A stretch of 64,000 bases of DNA from Fomes fomentarius (lineage: Eukaryota; Basidiomycota; Agaricomycetes; Polyporales; Polyporaceae). A program made the position numbers and the translations under genes. Under the pieces are notes generated by a model that was not told the origin of the DNA, ran no database searches, and saw only the letters and a list, made by a program, of their open reading frames with translations. The stretch spans positions 3,844,001 to 3,908,000 of the forward strand of contig JABYQN010000001.1 in NCBI GenBank assembly GCA_022606135.1. The letters are read 5' to 3'. Below are positions 11,259-28,324 of the stretch, piece after piece (position 1 is the stretch's first letter; each line of letters begins with the position of its first letter).

Positions 11259-12045
11259 GGTGCGATACGATGGCGGGGAGTGGTGGCAATGCTGATATGA
11301 GCCAGTGATACTGACAGGAGGGCAAGTTAGTCCATCATATATACTCCCAACCAACGCCCCTCCCAAGTCGAACAGACTGGTTCATCGCCGACTCCTCGCC
11401 ATCGGGAGAATGCACTCAACCACAACGCATAACCATACAGACCTGCCACCCTAGGAAATCCCGATGCGCGGCCTTTGTCATTGCTTGTCATGCAATGACA
11501 AAGAAAGCACACTGAGGGCCTGCCGGGCGTAGCGCCGTGACACAGCCAGCTTCTCCCTGGTGCAGTGGTGCGTGATGATGAGTGCGACAGATTTCGTACT
11601 CGATTGGCCAGATCAACTTTCAACCCTTTTAGGATAGCGATGTGTGTGCCACTTGTCGGCGATTATGACGATCCCTGCGAAATGTTACTCAGATACTAGG
11701 CAAGGAGAGGACATAAATAGATTGCGCACACCGTAGCTCACGATCATCATCAAAGACGTAGGGCGCGACTGTCATCTGCAAGGCATATGAGTAAGTTGAA
11801 GATGCTAGCGTAGTTTGTCCATATTGCTGGCTTGGCCAATCGTGCGATACCTTGCAAAGTACGACTCGTCGATGCAAACCGGTTTGGCATGCATGAAGAA
11901 GTGATAACGTTGTACATAGATGGTGACATTGCGCGCGTGTTAGTAATGCTACATGCTTCTTTGAAATTGTACCCATTGAAACCATTCGATATTGCCATCG
12001 ACGTTCCCCTCACCGCGCTCCCTTCGACGATATAAAGGACCAACT
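11259..12045. other. intergenic; promoter of the SDR gene and 3' flank of urate oxidase
   Basis: Apart from the 12-bp hairpin at 11473-11503 I see nothing supportable. A plus-strand open frame at 11832-12035 has no start context or homology. Confidence 0.5.
11473..11503. repeat. perfect 12-bp inverted repeat with 7-nt loop
   Basis: CTTTGTCATTGC at 11473-11484 is exactly inverted as GCAATGACAAAG at 11492-11503. It could be a dimeric transcription-factor site in the SDR promoter or an RNA hairpin. Confidence 0.7.
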
Positions 12046-13503
12046 CTACTTGCGCGAGATGGTGGCAGAGATGAGACCACTGTACGCCCTTGGTCAGACA
12101 CACAACCAAACACATCATAACGTTATCAGGAAAACATACCTAGGCGCCGAGAGCGGGATGAACACCTCCGCCTTGGGACTAGGCAAGTAAAGTTCTGCGT
12201 CAGATTGTCGGAATACCAATATGGAGGAAGGACATACGGAGAGATGTTGTCGACCCCGATGTACTTCATGTCGACGGGGACGTAGTGCACATTCGGGAGC
12301 TTGTACGTCACTGTCGTGATGTGCTTGTTCTCGGCGATTATTCGCTGGCCCATCTTGTGCAGAGTTGCCTGTACGCACACGCAGAAGCGTCAACGTCAGA
12401 AGTGGATGTCAGCAGCGTAGACATACCTGGACGCTCGCGCTCTCATCCAGCGCGAACACCTCCAAGGTGATCTCCCGCGTCGCAGCAGCGAGCGCATCAC
12501 CGTCCCAAGGTGTGCCCTTCGCGGCGTCCCCCGTGAAAGGCGCGTCGAAGACCTTGCCCTCCCCGTCCGCCGGCCGGGGGATGCTGATCGGGGCGAAGGT
12601 GTAGGTGAGGTCGATCGAGGTGGAGAAGATGCGGTCGTCGACCTCGGCGAGGGTCGTGTACTCGTCGCGGAGGAAGTTGGTGAAGGCGGAGCCCGTCGTC
12701 TTGATCACGAGCAGGTCTTGAAGGCCAGATGTGACGCGCGCGACAAGCTTGTCTTTCCCGGCTGTGGCGTCAACCTGTGGACAAAAGAAGAGGGAACGGA
12801 GGGGAGGAAAGGGGAGGAAAGGGGAGTGGTCACGAGGTGGTCAGCTTGTGAACACTGCGGGTACGGGACGTAAAAATCCAATGGACAAAAACGGACCTCG
12901 ACCTGCACCGTCCGCTTCTCGTTTCCATCGCGGTAGAAGGCATGCGAGTGCGGCTTGGGGGTTTGACCCGCGCCCTGGGAGATGGGGATGCGCTGCCAGC
13001 GGAGCTGCTCGACGGTGATGAAGGCCTTGGAGAGGTGCGCGTACTTGGACACGAGGTGGGTGCCGAGGTGCAGGGCGAAGCGCTCCGGAACGAGGACGTG
13101 CGGAGAAGTCTTCGCGAGGTCTAGCAAGCGGGAGAGTATTGAGTGCGTGGCGCGCAGGAGCACACCGGGAGGATCTTAGGGTGGATACGTACAGTATGTG
13201 ATGTTTTTAACTGGGAGAGATGACAAGGATGTGAGAGAGATGGTAGAGAACGAGCGAGCTAGGGGGACGCACTGGAGTCTGTGGCGACGATGACCGAGTT
13301 GTCTGCGTTGGTGTAACTACATCGAATTCATCAGCACACCGTCCCGCGCATTCAACTGGAGTAGATACAAACCTGATATCGATATCGCCCTCGACCAAGG
13401 CAGTGACATTGTACTCGACAACATTGTGCCATGCACCGTCGCGCACGACGCGAAACACTCGGATCTTGTCCTTGCCGTAGCGTGCGTGCGAGAGATGAGA
13501 CAT
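12046..13503 (-). CDS. urate oxidase (uricase)
   Basis: Uricase oxidises urate to 5-hydroxyisourate with oxygen, normally in peroxisomes, as a step of purine catabolism. The protein (about 300 residues) starts MSHLSHARYGKDKIRVFRV and carries YTNADNSVIVATDSIKNI (the active-site NADN...ATDS block), then FALHLGTHLVSKYAHL, FYRDGNEKRTVQ, GSAFTNFLRDEYTTL and MKYIGVDNIS. About seven short introns are needed; a tiny 18-nt exon codes for IKNITY. The last exon is outside the main frame: after GTATGT at about 12146, an acceptor at about 12080 gives SGLISATISRK and a stop at 12046-12048. The C-terminal SRK is not a standard SKL-type peroxisomal signal. Nothing suggests inactivation. Confidence 0.92.
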
Positions 13504-14469
13504 GTTCTGCTCTTTTTAAGTTGAAAGCTCGAGTTGAGTAGGTGAGTGGTCAAAGTAGGCACGAATAAGCTCGGTCGAAATATATACCCTCCGAGTCGCG
13601 AAGGCCCATCCAGATCCTCGTTATCTTATCTTCTTAAGCAGCCTGGACCATCACTATCAGTACTCTAACTCGTGTCTTTTATGTCTTCGAACCTCTGTCG
13701 CGCCTGATGATCTGTTGGTATGACCTCGAAAAGATTATGTTTTCCCTGGTTGTGTTTCTGGGCTGACGGAGAAGGCTGCAGCCACATGCCATATACGATT
13801 CAATTGTAACATATCTCACCAAGTGGCATTTGAATAGCCAGCACTCAGCGCATTTTCCATGGTTCAATGCAATCACGCATGTTGTGCATGAGGTGCTCCC
13901 TGATACAACGACCTAGTGAGCACAAAATCACGCTTGTTGATGCCCTTACCCTGAACTCGCCCTCTCGCTGCGATAGCCTGAACAGTCCTGTAGCACGCTG
14001 CAGTTGCTCACCATCCACCGAGCATAGTCATACACACAAAGTCTCAACATCAATAAATGCAACCTCTCTAACCATGATATCTCCCTCTCACATTTTACTG
14101 ACCCTCTTCTGTAAGTGTCTGTTATGCACTGGCAAATGATTCACTCAGTGAGTTCAATGACCCTTTGACGCCTCCATCATCATTCCCGGGCCGCAATCTG
14201 CAGTATCACACGCGATCAGTGAAGACGGCTCGGCGCAAGACTCGACTGACTTCACCTTGCACAGGTGTATTGATTGCAAGATGACTACGATTCTTGAAAG
14301 CTTCTAACTCAGCTCCGCGTTGAATGGCACAATAAGAACACAGCTTGACGAAGACTTCTCTAGACCAGCTACTATATGAGAGCTTGCCAATCTGGCTCCT
14401 TCAGACACGGCTCCTCGCATCGCCATTCCACCCCGCCCCAATGCTACCGATCATGTGTGCAGCTTTATC
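13504..14469. other. intergenic, nothing recognised
   Basis: Contains the presumed uricase promoter on the left. Scattered short open frames lack splice support. Confidence 0.5.
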
Positions 14470-16055
14470 TGAGAACGACTGTGGGCGAGAGAGGACGACG
14501 AAAGTGACAATGGCAGTGACGAAGGTTCGCTCGACCACGGCGATCATGACCGACTCCTCGTATACCACAACAATACACCGTTCCATAGCGGAGATTCTCA
14601 GAATTCTAATGAAATCTCCGGAACAGTTTCAAGTTCAGAACCGAGATTCGACCCTACTGACAGTGCCATCGAGACCATGTTCATTGGCTGGATCCAACGT
14701 CAGCTTCGAACAGTTCCTGGGATCGCATTGTGGTCTCTTGATTACCAGGTGCTCACCTTTGCGCTACATAGTGTCGAAGGAACGTCAATCCAGCCGATCT
14801 TCCCAACTTTCCCCGTCATGCGTATAATATTGAAGGAGATCGGGGCAAGAGATTGTCGCCAAGAGCCTTTCATGGATGCAGCAGCATCCTTCATCCAAGC
14901 GCATTTCAATGTATGCTCTACTGCCCATTACGAAACCATACATATGGTCTGGTCGGATGTCCTGAGGTGGTGTCTGATCGCCACTGGCAGAAGGGGAAGC
15001 GATGATAAGGCTTCTGTGTTTCTCCTTTCATCGTGAGTATTTAGACATTACTAAGTCGACAGTTCTACCTCATTATTCAAGCCCTAGGACCCAGACACGA
15101 CTTCCGAGATGTAGGGAATTCGATCGCCGTCTCAATCGTTCAATGCCATGCAGTGGTCCCTCTCATCCCGAATTTCATGTCACAGTCGGGATCCACCAAG
15201 AACGCATGGAAGTGGACATGTGCGATTGGAAGATGTTCAATGGGAGTCCCGATCCAGAACTTCCATAGGACTGGCAAGAATACACAGAACTTGGCTAGGC
15301 GTTTTTTCACACAGACGAGCAGCACGCCATCGTGGTTGATCTTCGTCTCTTCTCGTGTGGTTCCACAAGCTGGAACTGACAGTGGATTGACCGCACTCAA
15401 GAATCGTCTCATGGAATATCCGCTGGAGTGCAGAGTGGATGCATTACTGGTAATTGACCTGGATTTATCCCGGACGCCAGTGTCAGACCTACTACTAGGA
15501 ACCGCAAAGGCAACCGAGACGATTCGTGACATTTCCTTCGTACTCCCGCATTCCGATAGCCGGCCACCGCAGTACCATCTGTGGAAGCTCTCGAGGACGG
15601 CGGAATGTTGCACCTTCCGATCTTGCTTGTGATTCACCAAGCACATGAGCTGGGCTTGGACGAGGCGACGAGGAGCGAGCAGCGACTGTGCCTGACGAGT
15701 GCTGCACGATTCCTCGCCGTTCTCGGCATCAATGACTTCCCGGTATACGGGTTGATCACAATTGGTCCTTACGCCTATCCTTCGGCTGCATGGTATTCTG
15801 GAGAGGAATATGATGCACGTGTCGACTACCCGTCCATACGCTGGATGACTCTCGACTCTCGCTCACCGATTTTTTGTCTGCCCGCAGTGTGTATGCATTG
15901 CTGATCGCAACCCTGCGGTACATCGTTTCGATGTGTCTCAGCGAGATGGTGCCGCACGGTTCATCCGCTTCTTATCTGAGGTACAAAACCATGCCGAAGA
16001 CCTGGAAGGACGTCTTGAAGAGCTCAGACTTGGATTACAGGCTCCGTCGACTTAG
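14470..16055 (+). pseudogene. hypothetical protein gene with an apparent frameshift
   Basis: A long coding run is visible: an acidic low-complexity start (REDDESDNGSDEGSLDHGD), then FIGWIQRQLRTVPGIALWSL to about 15026, a short intron (GTGAGT...TAAG), and a continuous stretch to about 15590 with KWTCAIGRCSMGVPIQNFH and RRFFTQTSSTPSWLIFVSS. At about 15590 the coding signal moves one frame over (one base short) and goes on with VIHQAHELGLDEATRSEQ and INDFPVYGLI. An intron near 15815-15885 leads to a final exon ending LQAPST at 16053-16055. The 5' end is unresolved because of an in-frame TGA near 14469. I do not recognise a domain. Either a decayed gene or an assembly error. Confidence 0.5.
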
Positions 16056-16899
16056 GACAGAGAGTGGTCGTAGCTCGCTCCGATGGACAATCACTGCACA
16101 AATCGACGAACACAATTTGCGGAGAGATACAGTACGCATTGTTCACTTAGACTCAAATTCTTTCTGATCAAGTAAACGCCAAATTTGTTCTGAACAGGGA
16201 GGCCAAAGCGAGCACCGAGGAGGTCAGAAAGAATAGGGAGGAAGTGACTTATACAGGCTCTTGACCTGAAGTCTCCGAGGAAATTCAATTAAATTGTGCT
16301 GCCGAGTCGCTTCCCCCCGTCAAGATGATCTGATTGCAGCCTTGAGCTAAGAATGTAATAAAGGTCCCTCGTGAACTACTCCGGTACTCGTATTTCCACA
16401 ATCGCGGGCCGAACGTGCCAGTGATCCTTCGACGATTCGTGGGGTATATCCTTGCCAGCTGCAGCATACAAGTCAGATCGGAAGGGCATGCCAGTTCTAA
16501 AACACCTTGGCACAGACTTGCCGTGGAAGTTCGTATTCGCGAGCATATGCATCCTGGAAGACGCTGGGTACCTCACTACCGTCATAGTAGTCCTTCCATC
16601 CGACTTCTATCGTCTAGTTCGTCGCTCACTCATGTGTGGTGGGTCGTTGTGTATAGCTTCGACTGTGCATATGCTGAAACCAGGCCAGACGGACTGGACC
16701 ATACGCGAGAGTGTCCGCGTCGGGCAGCAGGCAGGATGATGATCAACTCAGTGCACACAAGAAATCACGTGCTATGTTAAGTTGGCCTCGCGCCGCGATT
16801 GCGGTCTCTGGGGTCTTCCCTGACGCGTGTCTCCTCGACGCGTAACTGCCCTCGACGCGTAACTCTCGTCCACCATCCTTCCTCCGCATTCACCACAAC
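16056..16899. other. intergenic; upstream region of the proteasome gene
   Basis: Short open frames on both strands at 16376-16740 lack supporting introns or homology. The part next to the proteasome ATG holds three ACGCGT boxes. Confidence 0.5.
16823..16860. promoter_or_regulatory. three ACGCGT (MCB-like) boxes
   Basis: ACGCGT occurs at 16823-16828, 16838-16843 and 16855-16860, about 40-77 bp before the proteasome beta-2 ATG. The last two lie in a 17-bp tandem repeat (CTCGACGCGTAACT core). ACGCGT is the MluI cell-cycle box bound by MBF-type factors in fungi. Binding here is inference. Confidence 0.55.
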
Positions 16900-17986
16900 A
16901 TGCCTGTGCCGTCTGTGTACTCTGGTCCCGGATTTGACTTCACAAATCAAGTTAGGTGTGTGCTCATGCAAATCTCTCGACTATCCTAGAGACCGAGCGA
17001 TTTGCAGGAACAACTTCCTGACCGACCGGGGTATCCCACTACCAAAGGCCACCAGCACCGGTACCACCATCGTCGGCTGTCTTTTCAAAGACGGCATTAT
17101 CCTCGGTGCGGACACCCGTGCAACAGAGGGCCCAATCGTCGCAGACAAGAACTGCGAGAAGGTGCGCGCATCAAATAGCTTGCACTCGGTCTGTTCTCAT
17201 CTTTGTTGAGATAGATTCACTATATCACAGACAATATCCGATGCTGTGGTGCAGGAACTGCGGCAGACACAGAATTCACCACTGCTCTCATCTCCTCGAA
17301 CATGGAATTGCACGCACTCTCCACTGGTCGCAAACCCAGGGTCGTAACTGCAATGACCATGCTCAAGCAAATGCTCTTTCGGTATGTCGTACCAACATCT
17401 CAGATCGGCTTAATATCCTAAAACAATATTCTAGTTACCAAGGCCACATCGGTGCAGCTCTCGTCCTCGGTGGGGTTGATGCATCCGGCCCACAACTCTT
17501 CACCATCCACCCACACGGTTCCACGGACAAACTTCCATACGTGACCATGGGCTCAGGAAGTCTGGCCGCAATGGCAGTGTTCGAGGCTCGGTGGCAACCA
17601 AACATGGAGGTGCGTGTATACCATCTACTCTGCTTTGCGCATCCCCTCTGTAACCTGCTCGGTCGACAAAACCCACATCACTCATGTTTACCCCCTTCCA
17701 GCGCGCAGAAGCCCTCGACCTCGTTTGCGCCGCGATCTCCGCTGGTATCTTCAACGATCTCGGCTCCGGTTCCAACGTCGACGCCTGCGTCATCACCGCC
17801 TCGCACACCGAGATGCTCCGCAACTTCGTCCGCCCGAACGAGCGCGTCCAGAAGGAGCGCTCCTACACCTTCCGCCGCGGGACGACAGAGTGGAAGAAGG
17901 AGGAAATCCGTGCCCTCGTCGTCGAGGAGGATATCACGTTCACCTCAGCGGGCAGGGGAGCGGAGGAGGCGATGGACACGAGTTAG
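16900..17986 (+). CDS. PUP1: 20S proteasome subunit beta-2 (PUP1/PSMB7)
   Basis: This is a catalytic beta subunit of the 20S proteasome with trypsin-like activity, made as a precursor. It starts [19 protein letters not shown], and a short prosequence ends at TSTG before the N-terminal Thr of [11 protein letters not shown]. Conserved blocks are [31 protein letters not shown] and [16 protein letters not shown]. Five exons are joined by short introns; the first intron follows codon NQV-R (GTGTGT...TTGCAG). The C-terminal tail, [20 protein letters not shown], is the arm that wraps a neighbouring subunit. Length of about 280 residues fits the family. Confidence 0.95.
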
Positions 17987-19319
17987 ATTGGTTGTAGGAA
18001 GCGGAATGTTGAGGGACATTCTTGAGAGCCGGACGATACAACGCGTAGGTGCCTGTAATTGTACTCGCTTTTGAAACCAGCACTTCCAGATACAGGTTTC
18101 CACCCGCATGCTGACAATCCGAGTGTTGTGTGATCCCCCGAACCTCGTTTGTGGTTCGCCGTTCAAGGTAAAAGGTGTGTAGGCCACGACACGTTTTCCG
18201 ACAGATAATTATCACGCTGTCCGGCTGCCACTCATCGGTCACTCTCCCTGGAAGACTCGCGAGGAGCCCAGAAACGAACCCGCAGGCGCAATTGTAGGCA
18301 GGTGCCAAGCATCGTTTTTTTTTGTTGGGAGCTTCCGACGCTCTCCGGCACTGGCGGGCGTGCGCCACAACGTCTCGCTGTTGAGTGATGGTCGCCGATC
18401 GTGGCCGGCCCAAGTCGCACCTGTAGCGGAACCTCCTGGAGGTTCTGGACTCGGAGGCCACGCAGTTCCGAATCTCCCAGGGATGTCTGATCCCGACTCT
18501 GCATCCTGATCACTGGATTGTCGAGTGGGGACATTAGTAGTGAGTGATGTTGGCAAGGTGCTACCTCTACTGAGAAGGACACCCCGAAGAGAAAGAGCGG
18601 AATCTGACCGACTTCTGACATCCAGTACTGCGAATTGGAGCCAAGTGGACAATATCGATATCCGTACGCAGCTCCGACGCTGAGGGCTTAAGCGCTAACC
18701 CTGCACTCAACAACCCATCCCACATTGACTTCCAGTATTAGCTCGTGTGCAGCGAGTCCAGTTCGAATGATGTCATGAAGACAACGCAACGTCATTGAGA
18801 ACCGGATCTCTAATGTACGTGACATAGACTGTTGGTACAGAAGCATTCGCATTCGTGCACTGCAGCCGTGCTACCCTGATCGTACTCCCGGGTAGGTGGC
18901 GACGAGCTCGGGACACGGCTGCGCGTAGCTACATTTATCGTATCGTAATCGTATCGTATTTCTACATTTACACAGAGCGGCCGACAGCCTGTTGCTAATC
19001 GGCTGTAAGTTCTTGCGACGGGTGGGTTGGTTAGCGAGCGGGGGAGGGGTTTGAGTAGGAAGATGAGAGAGGTGAGAAACGTATGTATATGGGAATGAGG
19101 ACGGACTTAGCTGGTTGAATGCATAATGATAGATGGATGATGTAAGTAGGTAGGCATACGGGGACTGATGCGATGTAAGATGATGAGAGACGAGAGGAAA
19201 CGAAAAGAACAATGGGATGAGAAGGTGGTGTATCGCGCGGAAGATGACAGGGGGATGCCAGAGGATTCCGAGTAAATCACAGAAACGCGAACCGAGATAT
19301 AGGCTTCAGCGAAGTCCTT
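17987..19319. other. intergenic, nothing recognised
   Basis: Convergent 3' flanks of the proteasome and phosphatase genes. Open frames on the minus strand at 17940-18650 run through the proteasome 3' end and show no homology. A T9 run lies at about 18315-18323. Confidence 0.5.
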
Positions 19320-21516
19320 CTACGACTGCTCTACGGGCGATATTACCGCAACGAGCACCGAGATATCTGCAACGCAAACGAGCAATCAGCCTGCTTTCGT
19401 GGACGCATTCAGTCTCGTTAAAGAAACTCACCATCGGGCTTCCCTCCCTCGAACAGCTTCCCCTGGTCCCGTGCCCTCTTCGCAAACGGCACATCCACTG
19501 CGGGCCCACCTGTACTCGTGCCCTCGCCGTTTGCCGCGGCATTTTTCTTCTCAGCGTGCCCCTTGCGCATCCCACGTGTCTCGGACACGCGCTTCGCGCG
19601 CGAGCACAGAGCCTCGCTCAGCATGCCCGCGAGCGTGCTCCGTCGCAGCGTCGTGTTCGTCGTACTTGCTGCTGCGAGGTTAGTCGGGGTTGCACCGTCC
19701 GTGCCGGCCGACGCGGAAGAAGAGGAAGAGGCACCCATGAACGAGCGCCGGAAGCGCACGACCTCGTCCAGGATCTCCGTGTCCCAGAGGTTGTCCGAGA
19801 GCCCGTCGGATGCGAGGATGAGGATGTCGTCCTGCTGGACGGGGATCGTGAACGTGCGCGCGTCGTGCGGCTTCGTCGAGGATGCCGGCCCGAGCTGGAC
19901 TGGGGTATTGAACTGGCGACATAGAGCGATGATGTCAGTGTTTGCGCCACGAGAAAACCGCGCGCAAGACCCTCTCCGCTTAGAAGGGAGAAGAAAGCGA
20001 AGGTAAGACACTCACGTTCCACCACATCTCCTCAGTTCGCCACACAATTTCCTCACCGCGAACGATCATTCCCATGCAGTCGCCGAGGTGTGCGATGCGG
20101 ATGACCGCACCATCAGTACTGACCTCGGGCTGGGCAGCTTTGCTTGACACTGGCTTTGGGTGGAACAGCATGCCCTCGCCGTAGGACTTCGGTGGACGCG
20201 AGGACGGGTGCTCTAGAATTGCCACAAGAGCTGTCGAAGAGCCTTCAAACAGAGGAACAAACCTGGCGGGAACTTCAGGGATCGATGCTGAAGATTGTGA
20301 TGTGGGCGTGGATGAGGAAGAAGATGCCGCAGCTACAGGTTCTGGATGACTGTCTGAGGGTGATGGTGATCGCGAGCTGCCCGACGAGTTGTTCTGCTCT
20401 GCTGGGCAAACGTGAGACCGGAGCGCCTTCTCGTAGGCCCTCTCTAAGATCATGAGGACATCTAAGCCGTCTTCTAGTTCCTCCAAAGAGTCTTCAAGCT
20501 CGGCATATATGTCGTCATCAGCCTCGGAGTACAGGTCCGCATCTGCCAAACTAGATGGGCATGAGTCTTCTGAATGGACAGCTTGCGTGCGCATGAGTCA
20601 GAGTCATGTAAAACATGGACGTACGCTTGCTCAGACTGCTCGCTCGCGGCGGTGACCTCTTCCGAGCAATAATGCATTAATCGCCGCGCGAAAAGAGCGC
20701 TAGGCGTAGGGTCCGCAGCATTCGCTGCACGGGGGAGGCGTCAGGATTGTCAAGGAGTTCCGGGTAGCTCTCACGTCATGTTATCTCACCTGTTCGTCGT
20801 AAGCGAGACCAGCCACCGACACCGTCTGCGACGCCCATTGCATTATCGCGGACGAAGTAGGCATCTTCGCCGACCTGCACGGCACGGCCGAGGTCGTCAT
20901 GGTGGGACTCTGGACGGAGGTCGAAGCGTCCATGGCCATCGCGGCCTGCGACGACGGGGCCGCGGGAGCGCTTTGGGATGCCGTACGCGCCAACGTCGAG
21001 GTGGTAACGCGTACGCTGACGCTTTTTGTGATGGTCCGGAGTAGGGGCCTCCTGCTTCTTAGTGGAGTAGACGAAAAGCGGAGATAGGGCCTGGTAGGGA
21101 AGGAAGGGGTTGTAGGGTGATAACGGGAGGTGAGACGAGCTCTCAGACTGCCCGAGAGTGAGGGCGAGGGAGTAGGGGAGGTGGCCAGATTGCTGTTGAG
21201 ACGAGGGATTGGTCGTGTGCGCTTCAATTTCTGTGCGAACCTCGGTCGCAAGGCGGGACTGGAGCATGATGTTGGTGGGGGCTCTAGAGCTCGGGGGTGG
21301 AGGCGGGGGCTGGGCTCCATCGAGGAAGGAGATTGGGGGGGCGGTGTAGAAGGAGCGCGAGGAGGAGGCGGAGTTGGAGCGGATGCGGGGGAGAGGAAAC
21401 TGGGAGGTCGAGATCGAGGTCGCGGTCGAGGAGGAAGCGACTACGGCATGGCGCGGGAGCGCGGTGTAAAGGCGTTTGTGTAGGTTCTTCATCGTCGTCG
21501 TCGTCGCCGGGGCCAA
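19320..21516 (-). CDS. PTC7: PP2C-type Ser/Thr phosphatase, PTC7-like
   Basis: PTC7-class phosphatases are Mg/Mn-dependent enzymes of mitochondria; in yeast Ptc7 acts on coenzyme Q biosynthesis. The N-terminus is basic and hydroxylated (KNLHKRLYTALPRHAVVASS), like a mitochondrial presequence; an inner Met at 21492 is an alternative start. Motifs in order: GEDAYF and GVADGVGGW (metal-binding Asp), ARRLMHYCSEE, ERAYEKAL, IAHLGDCMGMIVRG, LILASDGLSDNLWD, and KPDDISVLVAVI. The last motif needs a final exon reached over a GTGAGT...TTGCAG intron; stop at 19320-19322. The gene carries two Ser/Pro-rich insertions, one after the KAL segment and one before the C-terminus, making it longer than yeast Ptc7. 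Confidence 0.88.
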
Positions 21517-21944
21517 CGTCTAGGACGGGCGAGGAGGGAGAGGACGGATAGAGTAGAGTAGAGAAGGGGGAACAGGGCAAAGGTCGCGGGGCCAGTCAAG
21601 GAGGGTGATCGAAGAAAAGAAAGGGCAGGGAGCTCATTCGCCCGCCCAACAGCCGCTCTACCCCGCATATCCACTCCCGTTTCTAGCCGATGAACGTCAC
21701 GTGTCCTCTGCGGACCGCACTTGCCATTGGCCATGTGAATTCCGCTCAACGTCCGACTCGCTCGAGTCCTGCAGGGCCGCTGCAGCACGATACGTACCCT
21801 CGGAGTATTCGAACCTCATCGCTCTTCATGAAGCACCCGCACAACACCGTGCCTGGACGACGGACGGCATTCCGTTGACATCAGCACGTACATTCGGACT
21901 CACAACACATTTTCTGTGCGACAATTCGATGACTATCTCTCGCC
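21517..21944. other. promoter region of the PTC7-like gene; 3' flank of PEX1
   Basis: Nothing else is supported. Plus-strand open frames at 21605-22185 lie partly antisense to the last exons of PEX1 and are rejected. Confidence 0.5.
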
Positions 21945-27017
<5,073 letters not shown>

Positions 27018-27408
27018 TGGAACTGCTGTTAGCTGTGTGCAGGATTGTTGTCGTTGCGTTCGAAGAGCAGCTCATGGCTGCAAAGCGCCCGCATGAATGT
27101 GTTGTCTTCCGGTCCGCCCAGTCCGGACCGCTACTGTCAATGACGCAGACGGCGACTGCTGTATACGCTATCACATGCACAGGCCCGACGGCCTAATATA
27201 TAGTTGTACAGTATTATGCAAGTCGCGATGCTTGGCACGGGCGTTGAGAAGACAAGCTTGTGTTCATGTCCCTACAGTGTCTACAGTATACAATCCAAGA
27301 GGACATCAAGTTCATACAGCCTTTCCATGACATCCTATTAATCGTGATCGAAGAGGTCCCGCAATCCTCAATGTACATTTCCTGCTCCTACTTATGATTA
27401 GGAACATC
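27018..27408. other. short intergenic region, PEX1 promoter
   Basis: No coding structure seen. It separates the PEX1 start from the 3' end of the GH16 gene on the same strand. Confidence 0.5.
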
Positions 27409-28324
27409 TCAAGCAGTGTTGTAAAAGATATCAATCTCCTTGATCTTGACAATTGCATCCTGGGCAGGCGGGTTGCCAGTCCAGCCAGGGTCACCATTTC
27501 TACCAGCAATTATTAGCCCGATGTGAAAGAACCCTTTCGAAAACAGAGCAAAGAGAAGAAGAGTAGCAGGCAGTAGTGAGCAAGAAGGGACAAGTCACTC
27601 ACGCCCAGTTGTTCCAGATCCAACTGCCCGGCACTGTCGGCACGTCCGAGCTGGTCTCCCACTTCAGCTCGCCATCAAAGTAGAACCCGACCCTGCCCTC
27701 CGTCCAGTCAACGCGGTACTCGTGCTCTGTGTTCACAACATCTGTGCCTACAGGGACAGTCGTGAACGTCTTCTGTCCGTCGCCGTTCGCGTCCTGGTTC
27801 GTGAAGTGCAGTGGGCGGCTGCCGTCGCGCGGGTTGCTCAGTGACGTCGGATCGGAGAGCCATTCGATGTCGATCTCCTGCTGGTCGTTCTTGTAGAAGA
27901 AGAAGCCGTTGCACACACCCGGGACGTCGGTGAGGACGGCGACAGTGCGCACGGAGGCGTGGAAGATGTTGGACACGGTGGTGGAGACCTCACCCGCGGA
28001 TAATGGAGAACTTCTTTGCCCGCCCGGGACTTTGAGGTTGAGGTAGCCCCCGGAGACGTACGCGTTGGCGGGCGTGAAGACATGGTTGAAGGGCGCGCCT
28101 GGGTCAGAAATACCCCAGTTGGAGGCGGCGAGCCCAGAAGGGAGAGAGGAGCCAGTGAAAGTATAGTGGAGCTCGTTGGCAAAGGTGTCATCGCGCTCGG
28201 TGTGGAAAAGGCGAGAGGTGTGGTTGAAAGTCGGGGCCGGGGAGCGTTTCGTCAGGGATCCCAGGCCGGGGACGGCGAGGGAGATGAAGAGGAGGGAAAG
28301 GGGGAGGGAGGTTGGGAGGAGCAT
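27409..28324 (-). CDS. secreted glycoside hydrolase family 16 enzyme
   Basis: GH16 enzymes cut or transfer beta-1,3/1,4-glucans, here probably in or outside the cell wall. The chosen Met (28324) starts a clear signal peptide, LLPTSLPLSLLFISLAVPGLG; an upstream Met in the same frame would bury it. The fold blocks are ASNWGISDPGAPFNHVFTP and GYLNLKVPGG, then the catalytic E-x-D-x-E in QQEIDIEWLSDP, and YRVDWTEGRVGFYFDGEL with a C-terminal GSWIWNNWANGDPGWTGNP. One intron near 27600-27500 precedes the short last exon, which ends IDIFYNTA at 27409-27411. About 280 residues; no GPI or membrane anchor is seen. Confidence 0.92.

Noticed and set aside
11832..12035. Plus-strand 67-codon frame downstream of uricase
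   Set aside because: No homology and no upstream start context; probably the 3' flank of uricase.
19518..20006. 162-codon plus-strand frame inside the phosphatase gene
   Set aside because: Antisense of PP2C exons carrying the ASDGLSDN motif.
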